DNA of 64,000 bases from Euptelea pleiosperma (Eukaryota > Streptophyta > Magnoliopsida > Ranunculales > Eupteleaceae): the NCBI GenBank assembly GCA_035048495.1, contig CM068541.1, positions 12,035,929 to 12,099,928 of the forward strand. Reading direction: 5' to 3'. This document shows, piece after piece, positions 11,301 through 32,209 of the stretch (position 1 is the stretch's first letter; each line of letters begins with the position of its first letter). The notes under the pieces are model-generated. The model made no database searches and was not told where the DNA came from. It saw only the letters and a program-made list of their open reading frames with translations. Position numbers and translations under genes: made by a program.

Positions 11301-14300
11301 CCTCTCATCCCCGTTTAATATATTACCTCTTTTACCGATCAAAAAAATATAATCAACCTTGCATGAATAAGCAATATTAATTATGTATTCTGGAATTTTA
11401 TATAAATAATTCTCAAGAGGAAAGAAGGCTCTTACCAATCCAGATTAGCAAACAATGATCAAATCAAAGTTCCTAAAATATTGCGCAACCTGACAAACGT
11501 GCAATAGAAAGAAATAGAAGCCACTTATCGGGTTAGAAAAAAGTCGATTGAGTCAAGTGTTGGACACCCTGCCCTTAGGACAGATTTAGGTCTCCCACTG
11601 TTGACCCCAATCTTCAACTATGATGCAAATCGGGTCGAATGAGCCTTTGCCCCAGGCTAAAACGATCATGAATGGGTTACAAAAAAGTTGATTGAGTCGA
11701 GTGTTGGGACACCCTGCCCTTAGGACAGATTTAGGTCTCCCACTGTTGACCCCAATCTTCAACTATGATGCAAATGGGGTAGAATGAGCCTCTGCCCCAG
11801 GCTAAAACGATGATGAACTCGTGTAGTATGCACATATATCTAAGGCCAATTAGAAACCACAATGCGTTGCTCCTTTGAATTCAAAACAAAATCTAAAAAA
11901 TAGAGATATATTAAGAAGAGAGAGAGTTTTCTTTCTTTTGGAAGAAGAAAGAGCAAAGTAGGAGCTTCTCGTATGTTTTGTTGTTGTAAAATAGTAAATA
12001 GTTCTTTCCTTTTATGACCGCAAATTCCAGCTAGGTACATCTGTAAGTAGTTGGCAAAAAAGGGTAATTTCCAGTGGTCACAAAACAATGCCTTTTTGTA
12101 ATAACTTGTGGTCAAAAGTTTAAAGCAACCTTAACTCTTCTCTTGTTTACATGAGTTCACAACCCAAAAGCAACGAAGAAAAGACGAGACAGAAATATGA
12201 TAATGTAAATTTGAAACACCTTGTAAAATACAACCAGCAGCTGCCAGTCTAACACAGCCTTCCTCCTTTATTCGGGCTTGGGACCAACAGCACAAGTCTA
12301 AGACTCATCATTGGCGGAATTACTCACCCGGGTGAACAATAAACAGTAAATCAAAGTGACCCAGATGTGTCTTACTCCGTTCAAGATTGGAAAATATTCT
12401 ATTCATATTTGGTGTGACTTTGTTCTGATGGATGTGGAACACATTCTAATGGGCAGACATTTGTTATATCAATACGTGGTATGTGATGGTCAGGATAATA
12501 TGTATTCATTCATGCAATTGGGGAAGTTTCACTTTGAAAAAGAGCTGTTTCATGCCTCAGATGAGTTTGCATCATAAAAAGGTTGCAAGGAGTTCATAGT
12601 TCAAGCAAGCAATTCGACCGGGTTAAATTTCTTCTAACCCGAGGGACTGATAACGAAGCATCTTATTGGTCTTCACTAGACCAAGTATCTTATCTTGTCT
12701 CTTTTTTTTACGTCCATAATATTTGGAGTAAGAAAGTATTGATATGCCTATTTGGTAATGTTAGAAAGTTTATTTGATTAGCTTTCCAACAAAACCAAGA
12801 TTATGCTATTTAGACGTGAATTGAGCTAGTTACTCCCAAACTATGTTTAGGTTGCAGATCTATGAGGGGTTATTAGTTTTTGGAAGGTACTCTTTCTTAG
12901 TGTCCAATTTCTTTTTGGAAGTTAAGTTAGGATAGGAAAGTTATTTATATTGGTTTAGTAGTTTTCAGAAGTTTTTAATTATTAATGTGACTGGATTAGA
13001 AGCAGGAAAGTTTGGAAAGAGTACTAGAATTTTCTTTTAGTCTATTAATAGAAGGGGCGCATCCTTCAATGAAAGGCGGTTAGTGATTATTTTTGATGAA
13101 TTTTTGTGGGTTTTCATGGAGTTTTTCCTGAAGTCTATGGAGGCAAATTTCTTCTGTTGATTTTCTTTTCCCATCCGGTGATTTCTTATTAAGTTGCTTT
13201 TGTTTCCAAATCTTTGCGATTTCAAGTAGTTTGCAATCAACAGAAGCTCGTGGTCCTGCTTCACATTTGCATATCTTAAAGTGTTGGAGAAAATGATATT
13301 CAATCGTGAGTTAATAGTTATAATAGGTGTTGATAGATATGTTAATAGTTATAATCACTAAGGCACTTCTTGATATCTTTCATGCTGATTCATTGTCATA
13401 TACCCATCCTTTAGTCCATTTGTGCTGGCGAATGTACCTTGCATGGATCGTTTATGCGATCAATTTATTATATATTATTGTTGACATAATCCCACGTGTG
13501 CCTTTCAGTTGAGATTTATAGATAACAAGCTTTTTTCCTACAAATGTTTGTGTAATAAAGCCAATGTGGCATTGATATGTGTCCAGGTGTCAGAGTCCAA
13601 CACGGGTATGGAGTGTCAGATTTGGTTAACCCTTTAAAATAGGATTTGTTGAATTGGCAATATATTTTTGATCATATAGAAATCAGCATTTACTTTTATA
13701 TAATAATAAAGATAATAATGGATTATCGTAGGATATCTGACGATTTGTATCATAATAGACAAGAGAGTACATATATGTTCTTATATTTGTTACATGGATA
13801 ATTTCAATTGGGAAAGGTAGAGTTCATAATATATGATACTTAATGTAACAAAAAGAAATCTGGACGTGTCGATCAGAATCTGTTGAGTGTGAAGACCCAA
13901 CATGTGTCTAACATGTACTTTCATTCACTATAGAAGAATCCCTGCAACATAGAATAAAGAATTAGTTACTCATGGTTGCGCATGCATGTAAAATGAGTGG
14001 TTTCTTTTTGAATTTTACTGGTCTGATTTTAGATTTGCAGGTTCCAATGGTGTTGCTTCGAAGTTGGACTGGGAGACCCGATTGAGAATAGCTCTGGAAG
14101 CTGCAAAAGGTCTGGAATACCTTCATGAACATGTCAGCCCCCCTGTGATTCACAGAGATTTTAAGAGCAGTAACATCCTCCTGGATAAGAACTTCCATGC
14201 CAAAGTTTCTGATTTTGGCCTGGCCAAGCTTGGATCGGACAGAGCTGGAGGCCATGTTTCCACCCGAGTGTTAGGCACTCAGGGATACGTCGCCCCTGAG

Positions 14301-15084
14301 TAAGAACCAATTAACTGTTATTTTTTATCTTGTTGTAAAGCATCACCTCTTCGTTAGCTGTTGGGTATTTTTCTTTCCAATTAATTTCCCTTAATATTAT
14401 TTGTTTCTGTTGAGTGTTCTTATGAAACATTTAACATATATGAGAACAAAAATTGCTGCACATGCCAAGTTCTACTACCTGATTTTGAAAATGAAGGTTT
14501 CATTTCTGGACAGGTATGCATTAACTGGTCATCTCACTACCAAATCAGATGTTTATAGTTATGGGGTTGTGCTCTTGGAATTGCTCACAGGCAGGGTTCC
14601 AGTTGACATGAAGAGAGCTGCTGGGGAAGGTGTCCTTGTATCATGGGTATGCCCTCACCTCTTCACTTGGTTAAATCCACAGATATAAGAATAGGTAGCG
14701 CTTTACCCTGACTAATTAGATGGATTGTTTGTCTCCCTTTTTTCCCCATTATTCTCTTTTGCCTGGAACCCTGACACTTTTTCTCCTCTCCTGCTCGAAT
14801 GTATAAAGGCTTTGCCTCAACTTACCGACAGAGAGAAGGTTGTCCATATCATGGATCCAGCATTAGAAGGTCAGTACTCAATGAAGGAAGTCGTTCAGGT
14901 GGCTGCCATTGCTGCTATGTGCGTGCAATCCGAAGGTGATTACAGGCCCCTGATGGCAGATGTTGTGCAGTCACTGGTCCCTCTCGTGAAGCATCACAGA
15001 CCAACTTCAAAGGTAGGCAGCTGTTCTAGCTTCCATGCTACTAAATCTCCAACTGCACAAGATTGTGGTAAAGCCATTTCCTAA
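5384..15084 (+). CDS. Membrane-anchored RLCK/PBL-type serine/threonine kinase
   Basis: Exons: 5384-5534, 5621-5859, 5948-6083, 14041-14299, 14514-14646 and 14809-15084. All introns are GT/AG and phases join exactly to give 397 aa. There is no signal peptide. A short acidic/basic head is followed by one hydrophobic segment (about residues 12-34), then a kinase domain from about residue 86. Visible motifs are the glycine loop GHGGFGSVY (93-101), ATP lysine K114, HRD (213-215) and DFG (233-235), followed by [10 protein letters not shown], so this is an active-type RD kinase. The order and sequence fit the plant RLCK-VII/PBL7-annotated group (At3g58690-like, from memory), a family that relays receptor signals at the plasma membrane; the substrate is unknown. 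Intron 3 is about 8 kb and full of transposon debris. Three MITE units lie just upstream. The start is the first ATG that places the membrane segment in frame. Confidence 0.93.
6084..7864. other. Intron 3 of the RLCK gene, 5' part
   Basis: AT-rich intron with no coding signal. GTGTCGGTGTCTGACAC-like words near 7618-7660 recur in the 3' part of the same intron (about 13580-13910), suggesting another dispersed repeat. Confidence 0.4.
8955..10412. repeat. Large inverted repeat (about 530-bp arms)
   Basis: The left arm (about 8955-9482) reads as the reverse complement of the right arm (about 9876-10412) with scattered mismatches; for example CACCGTTTGTGACGAC pairs with GTCGTCACAAATGGTG, and TGTAATCATTATAAAGTTTT-like blocks recur on both sides. 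The spacer is about 390 bp. It is nested in the gypsy remnant inside intron 3, so the RLCK pre-mRNA could fold into a long hairpin. It is probably a fold-back or MULE-type non-autonomous element. Confidence 0.7.
11203..11345 (+). mobile_element. 5'-truncated LINE 3' end with perfect target duplication
   Basis: 143 bp of GC-richer sequence ends in TTACCGATCAAAAAAA, a common 3' end of plant LINEs. It is flanked by exact AATATAATCAACCTTGCAT copies at 11184-11202 and 11346-11364. Confidence 0.85.
11530..11818. repeat. Tandem duplication, two 144-bp units
   Basis: Units at 11530-11673 and 11674-11818 both run from GGGTTA through GACACCCTGCCCTTAGGAC to GCCCCAGGCTAAAACGAT with only a few differences, so the duplication is fairly recent. 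Confidence 0.85.
13266..14040. other. Intron 3 of the RLCK gene, 3' part
   Basis: AT-rich with no coding signal apart from the acceptor TTTGCAG at 14034-14040. Contains GTGTCAGAGTCCAACACG-like words shared with the 5' part of the intron. Confidence 0.4.
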
Positions 15085-15469
15085 GCTAACCATAAGGCTG
15101 CCACTTTTTGCTGGTTTAGAGGAGCTGTAGTTTTATGCTTTGGCTAGTTTTATTAATTTCAAAAATTATGTTTGATCGACCAACTTGGGTCTATAATCTA
15201 TATAACTGTTGCCTCTTAAGTTCAAAAGTTAAACTGTAAACTAGCCATGTAGCTAATTTGCTGTGGTAGGTGGGGCTTGCTAAATTTGTCGTTGATTTGG
15301 GCTCATTTCTGCATGGATTACACATCATGATCCTTCCAAAAATACCCTTTTAACCTATAGCTAAAGGGAGAATGACCACCCTCTCTCAAATCTCATCTGC
15401 GACCTTGCTTTTTAAGATCTTGGACGCTTGCCCCCGATAAATTTTTTGATCCCGGGGTATTTTTGATTT
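15085..15469. other. 3' flank of the RLCK gene
   Basis: Presumed 3' UTR then unique sequence; no clear AATAAA signal and no ORF of note. Ends at the left 9-bp target copy of the next MITE. Confidence 0.35.
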
Positions 15470-15819
15470 GGGTCGGGCTCAAGGGACACCCATTTTGGCG
15501 TACCCACATAGAAGATGAATCAATGGCTGATTTTTGGTGAGGATGATCTCTATGGTGAAGAGATCATCCTCACAAAAATTCAAATCATTCTGATATTCAT
15601 AGACTGGTTTAGAAGCTGAAGAATTATGGACCGTCGATTTTTACCTTGAAACTTGACAACCACATTTGATGGGGTTAGAAATTTCAGAATGGGCTGATTT
15701 TTTGTTGGGGTGATCTATATGGTGAGATCATTCCCACCAAAAATCAGCCATTGATTCATCTTCTATGTGGGTACGCCAAAATGGGGGGTCAAAAATGGGT
15801 GTCCCCCCGAGCCTGGCCC
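15470..15819. mobile_element. Family B MITE, copy 1, perfect 9-bp duplication
   Basis: 350 bp, starting GGGTCGGGCTCAAGG and ending GAGCCTGGCCC. Arms share GGCGTACCCACATAGAAGAT and its complement. Flanked by exact TTTTGATTT at 15461-15469 and 15820-15828. A 9-bp duplication with long terminal repeats points to the Mutator superfamily. Confidence 0.88.
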
Positions 15820-15828
15820 TTTTGATTT

Positions 15829-16971
15829 AGGTGTCCGGGCAGCACCTAAAAGTGCCTCGTGGCGTATTCTTAGGGGCCATTGGCTGCATGGATGTTTGGC
15901 CCATCCAGCCATCCTTATGTGGACCTACAGACCAAAAATCAGCCAGGTTGGTGGTATAGAACCGTTAGATTTTAGTCTTTTTCATGGGTTGATTTTCAAC
16001 TGTTTTGAGGTGCTCCAATTCAATGGCTATAAATTACAAATCAGGCTGAATTTTGGTATGTAGGTCCACCTAGGGATGGGCCAAACTTCCATACGGTCAT
16101 TAGTCTCTTAAGAGTGGGCCAAACATCCATACGGTCATTAGTCTCTTAAGAGTGTCACCTCCCCCCCCCCCCACACACAAAGTTAGGTTTTTTACGTTAT
16201 AACTGAAAAATATGGAATATCCTTTGTAACTGGCATTTTTTTGAAGAATGTATTTTTTTACCGTTACCTAGGTTTTTTGAAAAAAATATTAAAATAATGT
16301 CTTTTTTACTCAGACGTGACTGACATGACCCCACTATCACAAATAGTATGACGGTAACGGTGTTAGACTGATATAACGTTATAACGGGTCATTTAAAACA
16401 TTGATTAAAGCTACCTTGTCCGGGTGAAGTGAGACCGCATGGGGTTTTGTTGTATTGTTAGAACGTACCATGGGGTACCTTTTACCCATGGTTTAAAAAA
16501 AGCTGTTATAACAAAAATAACGGCCCTTGTAACGGAAATGGATCTCTCCCATTATGTTATATACCATTTTAACATACAGAAAATAAAGGCAGTTAATTTT
16601 CAGTTAACGGTCTTATTTTTTTTTTTTTTAAATAACGACCGATATAACGAAAGTAAAGACAGCTATTTTATGAAAAAAGTTGTTATTTCCATTATTTTCT
16701 GTTAAAATTTTACGGAAATTTTGAAATTAGATCCACTTTTTAAGGCCATGGTTTTTCAGATTTTTGCTCTTAAAACAGGGCTAGAGGTGGTTTTTAAAAA
16801 AGTAATTGCAGCGTTGAACTAGTTCTTCTAGGCTAGGACTGGGTTAGGTCCTGAAACATGGGATTTCAAAATAGGACTTTCAATGGAACGTATTTTAGTC
16901 CAACCTCAACTAATATGTACGACCGACATAATAATATGAAATTCCTGGCAATGGGGGGTAGTCAACATAGG
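15829..16971. repeat. MITE debris and TAACG-rich repeat
   Basis: About 15880-16155 is a worn family A/C-like palindrome followed by a direct 33-bp-spaced duplication of CATACGGTCATTAGTCTC and a poly-C run (about 16159). About 16180-16700 is rich in GTTATAACGG/CCGTTATAAC words, related to the insert at 37441-37682 and to sequence at 61409-61500. No gene. Confidence 0.5.
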
Positions 16972-17299
16972 AGTAAAAAACTTCGGTCACAACGTGTTGC
17001 GCAATGCGAGCCACATGGCACACTATCATAGGGCTCTGATCCTATGGATGTTTGGCCAATCTCTAGGTGGACCTACAAACTAAAAATAAACCTGCGTTGG
17101 ATTGAAGTTATTTCCACGGGTTGATTTTAACCGTAGGAATTTGAGCATTATTGAGCTTTTTTTTTGTGCAAAGATCCGAAGGTTGTAAATCACTAATCAG
17201 GCTGATTTTTGGTTTGCAAGTCCACCAAGGGACTGGCCAAGCATCCAAACGGTCAGCACCCTCTAATAGTGTGCCACGTGGTTTCGATCACAACGCATC
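16972..17299. mobile_element. Family A MITE, copy with clear 11-bp duplication
   Basis: Begins AGTAAAAAACTTCGG; the outer end of the right arm is missing. Flanks GTCAACATAGG (16961-16971) and GTCAACATAGT (17300-17310) match at 10 of 11 positions, the best evidence for the family's 11-bp target duplication. CACGTG at 17275-17280. Confidence 0.85.
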
Positions 17300-17310
17300 G
17301 TCAACATAGT

Positions 17311-18270
17311 TGGGCTGAACCTTAAGACCATGATAGGCAAGGTGGTCTACTACACGCATGGGAAAATGGGGGACGTAGACCCCACGAGGAAACCTGCCTT
17401 AATGGGATTAAACCCACGCCCTCCCACATGTGTCGGTGCACATCTAGCACCCAATCATTGTATCAGGGAAATTCCCAAAAGAGTCATCCTACCCCACCGA
17501 TAACCGGACAAAAATTTGTGTGGTTCAGGCCCGTTGGATTCGTGAGACCCACGGTCCACGAGCTAAGAACTATTTTACACTTTGCAGTAGAGTTTACCTC
17601 GTGGACTATAGTTCTCTTGAATCCAATGTTCAATGGCCTGCGGGCTTACCCCATTATTAAAAAGGTACGTAATGATCACATGGTCCTCCATAGATGTCAA
17701 TGGTGGTGTCGTTTCTTCATTGGCCAAAAATATACCTCGAGCTGCGTGTGAAATAGTGATGTTCAAAATTCCACCGAGATCAATTCATGAAGACGACTTC
17801 AATCGAATGCTTAGAAATCACTAATCAGGTTAATTTTTTTGATTTAAGTCCACTTGGGGATGGGCCAAACATTTATGCGGTCAGTTGTCTCTAAGAGTAT
17901 GCGATGTGAAGGTGCATGTTCATCACACGTGGCATCCCCTTAGATCCTAATAACAGGAATAGCTTATATCTATTATTGAATTGGTCTTGGGTTTGACGTG
18001 TTATGGTCTTAAGAGGCTGAGTCGGGTGATTTCTAAGCGTTGGATTGAGGTTATTTTCATGGGTTGATTTTAACCGTAGGAATTTGAGCATTATTTGGGA
18101 GCAAAGATCCAAAGGTTGTAAATCACTAATTAGGCTGATTTTTGGTGTGCAGATTCACCGAGGACTGGCCAAACATCCATGCGGTCAGCACCCTCTAGGA
18201 GTGTGTCACGTGGCTCGTATTGTGTGCTGTGATCGGCTTCGCTCACATCATGCAGTGAGGGAAGGTTTAC
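17311..18270. repeat. Intergenic DNA with family A half-copies
   Basis: Half-palindromes matching family A lie at about 17795-17900 and 18019-18270 (AATCACTAATTAGGCTGATT, CAAACATCCATGCGGTCAGC). The intervening sequence shows no gene; open frames here are chance. Confidence 0.5.
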
Positions 18271-18496
18271 TCATTCAGAAGAAACGAGTAAAAAACATCA
18301 AATCACGATTTGACGGTCAAAAGTTAAAAACCAGAAGAGAAACGAAGAAAACTGCGTTTCCTTTTCACTTTTACCTCAACAGTGATGGTAATTTAATCAC
18401 TGTTGTGGGGGCAATGATCCACTGCTTCACACAACTCTTGATCAATGTTTTGTTACTAATTTTCTTGTGATGGGTCCCAAGTACCCATAGCCGTTG

Positions 18497-18740
18497 ATGA
18501 AAGTTTTGATCCAAAATGACTACCATTTCAATGATGAAAACATAGATGAATCAAATGGCTATGAAGTGAGCCCCACGTATTAGCCAAGATCCCTCAATAG
18601 TAATACTGAAATTTTCTCCAGTCAAAACAAGCTGTACTGTGAGACGTAGGATGAAAGCTTTGATTCAAAATGTCTACCATTTAAATGATGAGCGCATAGA
18701 TGAATCAAATGGCTACGAAGTGGGCCCCAAGTCTTAGCCT
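18497..18740. repeat. Degenerate direct duplication
   Basis: Two blocks of about 90 bp, 18497-18588 and 18650-18740, share GATGAATCAAATGGCTA and AAGTGGGCCCCA-like words with a spacing of about 153 bp. No ORF covers both. Confidence 0.7.
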
Positions 18741-19224
18741 TGTACTTGAGTGATGGGTTCCATCACTTATCACCATCCGATGCAACTAAAACTATAACTA
18801 ACGATTGGAAGAGTGGATCAGATGGCTATTGAGAACCGATGACGACTGGAAGTTCATGTGGTGTTAAAAACCGTTGGATCAAGATCATGGACATGAAAGA
18901 TAGATATTGCTTTTGTAGGGGATCAAGACTGACGGGTTTGGGAACATTGGATGCCTTTCTAGAGAAAAACAGAAATATGCGAAGGATGGGAAAGAAGAAA
19001 AGAAAGGTTTGAAAAGATGAATCTTGGAAGCTGGTCCATGACCTCGGTTCAGAAGTGCTAGCAACACGCGCGTGAGCTAACGTAGGGGATGTGTTTTGGT
19101 CCGCAGAGAAACTCAGTAGTCACTAGTCAGTACGGAGGGCGCGTGAAGAAGCGCGTGGGATAGTGTTCAGTTTTCAAGAGGCAGGAGCAGGACAGGACCG
19201 GTACGCACTCGGCACTCACACCAC

Positions 19225-19249
19225 AGAGAGAGAGAGAGAGAGAGAGAGA
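19225..19249. repeat. AG dinucleotide microsatellite
   Basis: About 12 AG units, just upstream of a family A MITE. Confidence 0.95.
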
Positions 19250-19265
19250 AACAGAGACAGAGTGG

Positions 19266-19601
19266 AGTAAAACTTCGCGGACCGCCGACAATATGAGCCA
19301 CGTGGTACACTTTTAAAGGACACAGACCGTATGGGTGTTTGGCCAATTCCTAAGTGGACCTACAAACCCAAAATCAGTCTTGAGTAGTAATTCCTAGGCG
19401 TTGGATTGTAGTTATTTTCATGGTTGGGAATTTAAGCATTACCATTATTTGGGTACAAGGATCCAAGCGTTAGAAATCACTAATCTGGCTGATTTTTTTG
19501 TTTGTAGGCCCATCTAGGGATTGACCAAACATCCGTACGGTCAGCGTCATCTAAACGTGTGTCACGTAGCTCATATTGTGGGCGGTCAGGGAAGTTTTAC
19601 T
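19266..19601. mobile_element. Family A MITE, intact both ends
   Basis: 336 bp, AGTAAAACTTCG start and GAAGTTTTACT end. Flanks AGACAGAGTGG (19255-19265) and CGAGAGAGTGG (19602-19612) match at 9 of 11. CACGTG at 19299-19304. The core GATTTTT(T)GTTTGTAGG...CATCC is typical of the family. Confidence 0.85.
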
Positions 19602-19612
19602 CGAGAGAGTGG

Positions 19613-20055
19613 GACCCACAACAACGATACTGTTCTTCTCACTTCTCAGAAGAGAGCATTAAAACAACGCCGAGAAATACGGAAATTCTGTAAGCGTAAG
19701 AGGAAGTAGTACAGAATCACTTGATTGAGGCGGTCTGACGGTACTACCCCTTGACTCCTGTAAATGCCGAAAATGCCTTTCGAGGTTTACGGGAAAAGGA
19801 CGTTACACTCCAAGGAAAAGCTGCTATTCTTTTTAAGGGTATTTTCGGCCTCACAATAATTATGGGGTAATTTCGTCATTTTATTAGTAACAAATAAAAT
19901 GAGAGCATGACATGCGTTTTCATGCCGTGAGAAAGCATGAGTATGACATGCGTAACTCTTCGAAAATAATCTTGTAGTTTAAGTTATTTACATATTTACC
20001 CTTTTAGGATGCCCAATTATTTGGACCAAACATGGACGTCGTACAGAAGTTATCG
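19613..20055. other. Intergenic, no gene seen
   Basis: Unique-looking DNA between two family A copies; GCATGACATGCG-like words repeat around 19910-19945. Confidence 0.35.
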
Positions 20056-20465
20056 AGTAAAACTTCTATAACAGCGTTCTAACAGATGCTTCTGTCACAA
20101 TGCAATACACATGCCACGTGGCACACTCTTAGTGGACTCTGACCGTATGGATGTTTGGCCAGTCCCTCAGTGGATCTCTAAACCAAAACTTAGCCTTATT
20201 AGTGATTTCTAAGCGATTTAATTGAAGTTATTTTCATGGGTTGATTATAACGGTAAGAATTCGAGTATTATTGAGCGTTATTTGGGTGCAAATATCCAAA
20301 GGTTGTAAATTACTAATCAAGCTGATTTTTGGTTTAGAGGTCCACTGAGGGACTGGCCAAACATCCATACGGTCAGAGTCCACTAAGACTAAGAGTGTGC
20401 CATGTGGCCTATGTTTTGCATTGTGACAGAAGCATCTGCCAAAATGCTGTGATAGAAGTTTTACA
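20056..20465. mobile_element. Family A MITE, longer variant
   Basis: 410 bp with AGTAAAACTTCT and AGAAGTTTTACA ends and longer arms (GTGACAGAAGCATCTG near the right end). Flanks AGAAGTTATCG (20045-20055) and CGGAGTTATCT (20466-20476) match at 8 of 11. CACGTG at 20115-20120. Confidence 0.8.
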
Positions 20466-20653
20466 CGGAGTTATCTACGTTGAAATCAGACCTTTGAAGG
20501 CGCTAAGATGTATTTTTGTGGGTCCAAACGCCTCGTACTTCTGCCAGTTGAGGATGATTAAGTGCTGAACATATATCAGATACAATTATGTTGAAGGATG
20601 GGAAGGTTAAAACTATTTGATCAGGTCTATCAATTGTAAGGTTAAGATCAATA

Positions 20654-21560
20654 GATTTTTTTTTTTTTTGTAATCAAACGATTTAAATAACTAGAAAAAA
20701 AAAAAAAAAAACACCAACCAAAAAGCAAACTTGACACACAACACACCCGCATGGCAATACTCCTCGTCCAAGCTGCACCTTTAGCTAAGCCATCAATCAG
20801 CCCATGAGCACAGCTGTCTCGATGCAAGTTGAGGCCTACGGTGAAAACTCCATATAAGGCTTTTTTCATATTTAATATATTAATATATATGGTATTAATT
20901 AAAATTTTACATCTCTATGTAGCAGAAAATCTTATTTAACAATATTCATGATAATAAAAAATGACCCAAAGGACTCACGTAGTCCGTTGCAGCCCATGCA
21001 AATGACTCTTGCGACCTTACATAGATCATTTTTTGGGCCTAATGACTGGGTGGATGTTCAGCCCACCTATTGGTGGATAAACACACTAAAATTCAGCTTG
21101 ATTGAGGATTTCTAGCCATTGAATTTACAACTCAAAAAACATGAATTTTTGGTTTGTATATCCAACAAGAGGTGGACTAAACATCCATGCAGTCAGTGGG
21201 CTGGGGCCTAAGGCGAGACCACCTTATTGGCCTTGTGGTAGAGACGGCCCTGCTCACGAGCATCCATTTCTATTGCAATTCGATAACAAAGGATGCTAGG
21301 ATGGAGTTCAGTCTTGCTAGCATAGCCTCCTTTGCCTCTGTGGTCGAGTGAGCTCTAGAAGGGGATCCACCTGCTAGAATCAAGTGATTATCGGCATCGC
21401 TAAGAACAAATCCTAGACCAGCTTTACCGGTTTTACTATCCCATGCCGCATCAGAGTTCAGTTTTAGCCAAAAAAAGAGTCCGAGGAATCCATTGAGGAG
21501 GGGCATATTGGGATGGTCAAGCAACGGGGGGATGATTTGGGGCAAAGGTTTTGAGTTCAA
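20654..21560 (-). mobile_element. LINE RNase H fragment, interrupted
   Basis: On the minus strand, 21560-21270 encodes LKLNSDAAWDSKTGKAGLGF...STTEAKEAM, the start of the RNase H-like domain (RVT_3) at the end of plant LINEs. 20869-20670 gives RDSCAHGLIDGLAKGAAWT, its usual C-terminal part. The left end is a T-run (20654-20668), i.e. the poly-A tail. Between the two, about 400 bp (about 20870-21265) is foreign and includes a worn family C-like palindrome (about 21043-21208). Dead element. Confidence 0.7.
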
Positions 21561-21899
21561 TCAACTTGATCAGCCTATTTGCTGCAGAAGGTCGGTTCAC
21601 CGGTTAAACCGATTGGTCAGACTAAATTTCCGTGTCAATGTTGATCCAGACCATATCAGGACCGGTTCATTGGTTCAACCGGCTGAACCAGTCCATGTCT
21701 TAGAACACTTGTTTAGAAAAAAGCTTCTCTATAAATCGGGTTAGCCATTAATAAGGATATTTTCGTAATTAGATAGAATTCCTTGACACAATCTTCCCAA
21801 CCAAATCAAAATTAGTCATTTGTGGCTTTACTTCCAGAAAGATCCCTACAAGTACAGACAAATCACGATACTACCATTTATAATTGTCTAGTAGGAACG
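21561..21899. other. Intergenic, no gene seen
   Basis: Has ACCGGTTCA/TGAACCGG words in both orientations at about 21590-21690, probably part of another short inverted repeat. Otherwise unremarkable. Confidence 0.35.
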
Positions 21900-22273
21900 A
21901 GTAAACCTTCGCTGACACGACAGTCAGCGACACCTCTGACGGCAGCCAATATAAGCCACGTGGTAGATAATTAAGAGGACACTGACCGTACGGATGTTTG
22001 ACTAATCACTAGGTGGACATACGAACCAAAAATCAGCCTGATAAGTGATTTAAAACCTTTGGATCTTTCTACTCAAATAATGCTCAACTTCCTGCTGTTA
22101 TAATCAACCCATGAAAATAACTTCAATCCGACGCTTAGAAATCAGTGATCAGGTTTATTTTTGGTTTCTAGGTTCACTAGTGATTGGCCAAACATCCATA
22201 CGGTTAGTGTCATCTTAAGAATGTGCCACGTGGCTTATATTGGCCGCAGTCAGCGGCGTCGCTGACTGTTTAC
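21900..22273. mobile_element. Family A MITE next to the GSK3-like promoter
   Basis: Begins AGTAAACCTTCGCTGAC and ends near CTGACTGTTTACC. CACGTG sits in both arms (21957-21962 and 22227-22232). No target duplication survives. It ends about 125 bp upstream of the gene's TATA box. Confidence 0.75.
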
Positions 22274-22398
22274 CGCGACAACGTGATTCAGGCGATTTCG
22301 TCGCGACTCGAATGGGTCTCCTGTCAAAGCAATCTGATCACCGTTGGCATTTCCACTTTTAAGGTCGTTCTCGTAAATATACAAGTGGTCGGGGACAT

Positions 22399-22510
22399 TT
22401 ATATAAATTAAATATTATCTATTTGGATTAATTTGCAGAGAGAGAGAGCGGAAAAAAAAATAGAGAGGGAGAGAGAGAGAGCGGAAAAAATAAAATAGAG
22501 AGGCAGAGAG
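22399..22510 (+). promoter_or_regulatory. TATA box and GA-rich leader of the GSK3-like gene
   Basis: TTATATAAAT at 22399-22408 is a good TATA box about 130 bp before the start codon. A GA-rich tract of interrupted GAGAGA runs from about 22436 to 22510, where the transcription start and leader would be expected. GA repeats in plant leaders are typical BPC/GAGA-factor sites. A family A MITE ends at 22273, about 125 bp upstream of the TATA box. Confidence 0.5.
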
Positions 22511-22532
22511 AGTAAGTAGCGCTGTATTCCAC

Positions 22533-32209
<9,677 letters not shown>

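Larger units (their letters stand above)
7865..13265 (+). mobile_element. Decayed Ty3/gypsy-type LTR element in an intron
   Basis: Two related stretches at about 7865-8305 and 12844-13265 share GGTTGCAGATCTATG-like starts and TTGATGAATTTT-GTGGG and ATCCGGTGAT words; they read as diverged LTRs. After the left one is TTTGGTATTGGAGG, a worn tRNA-Met primer site. At 12356-12577 a 73-aa frame ([21 protein letters not shown]) looks like the end of a gypsy aspartic protease, followed by a short 3' frame. Reverse transcriptase and integrase are missing, so this is a dead, deleted copy. Age and termini are approximate. Confidence 0.6.

Noticed and set aside
16080..16160. CRISPR-like direct repeat
   Set aside because: Only two copies of a MITE arm with no spacers; this is plant DNA.
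17428..17751. 107-aa ORF between MITEs
   Set aside because: No domain, no splice context, and it ends near a MITE half-copy.
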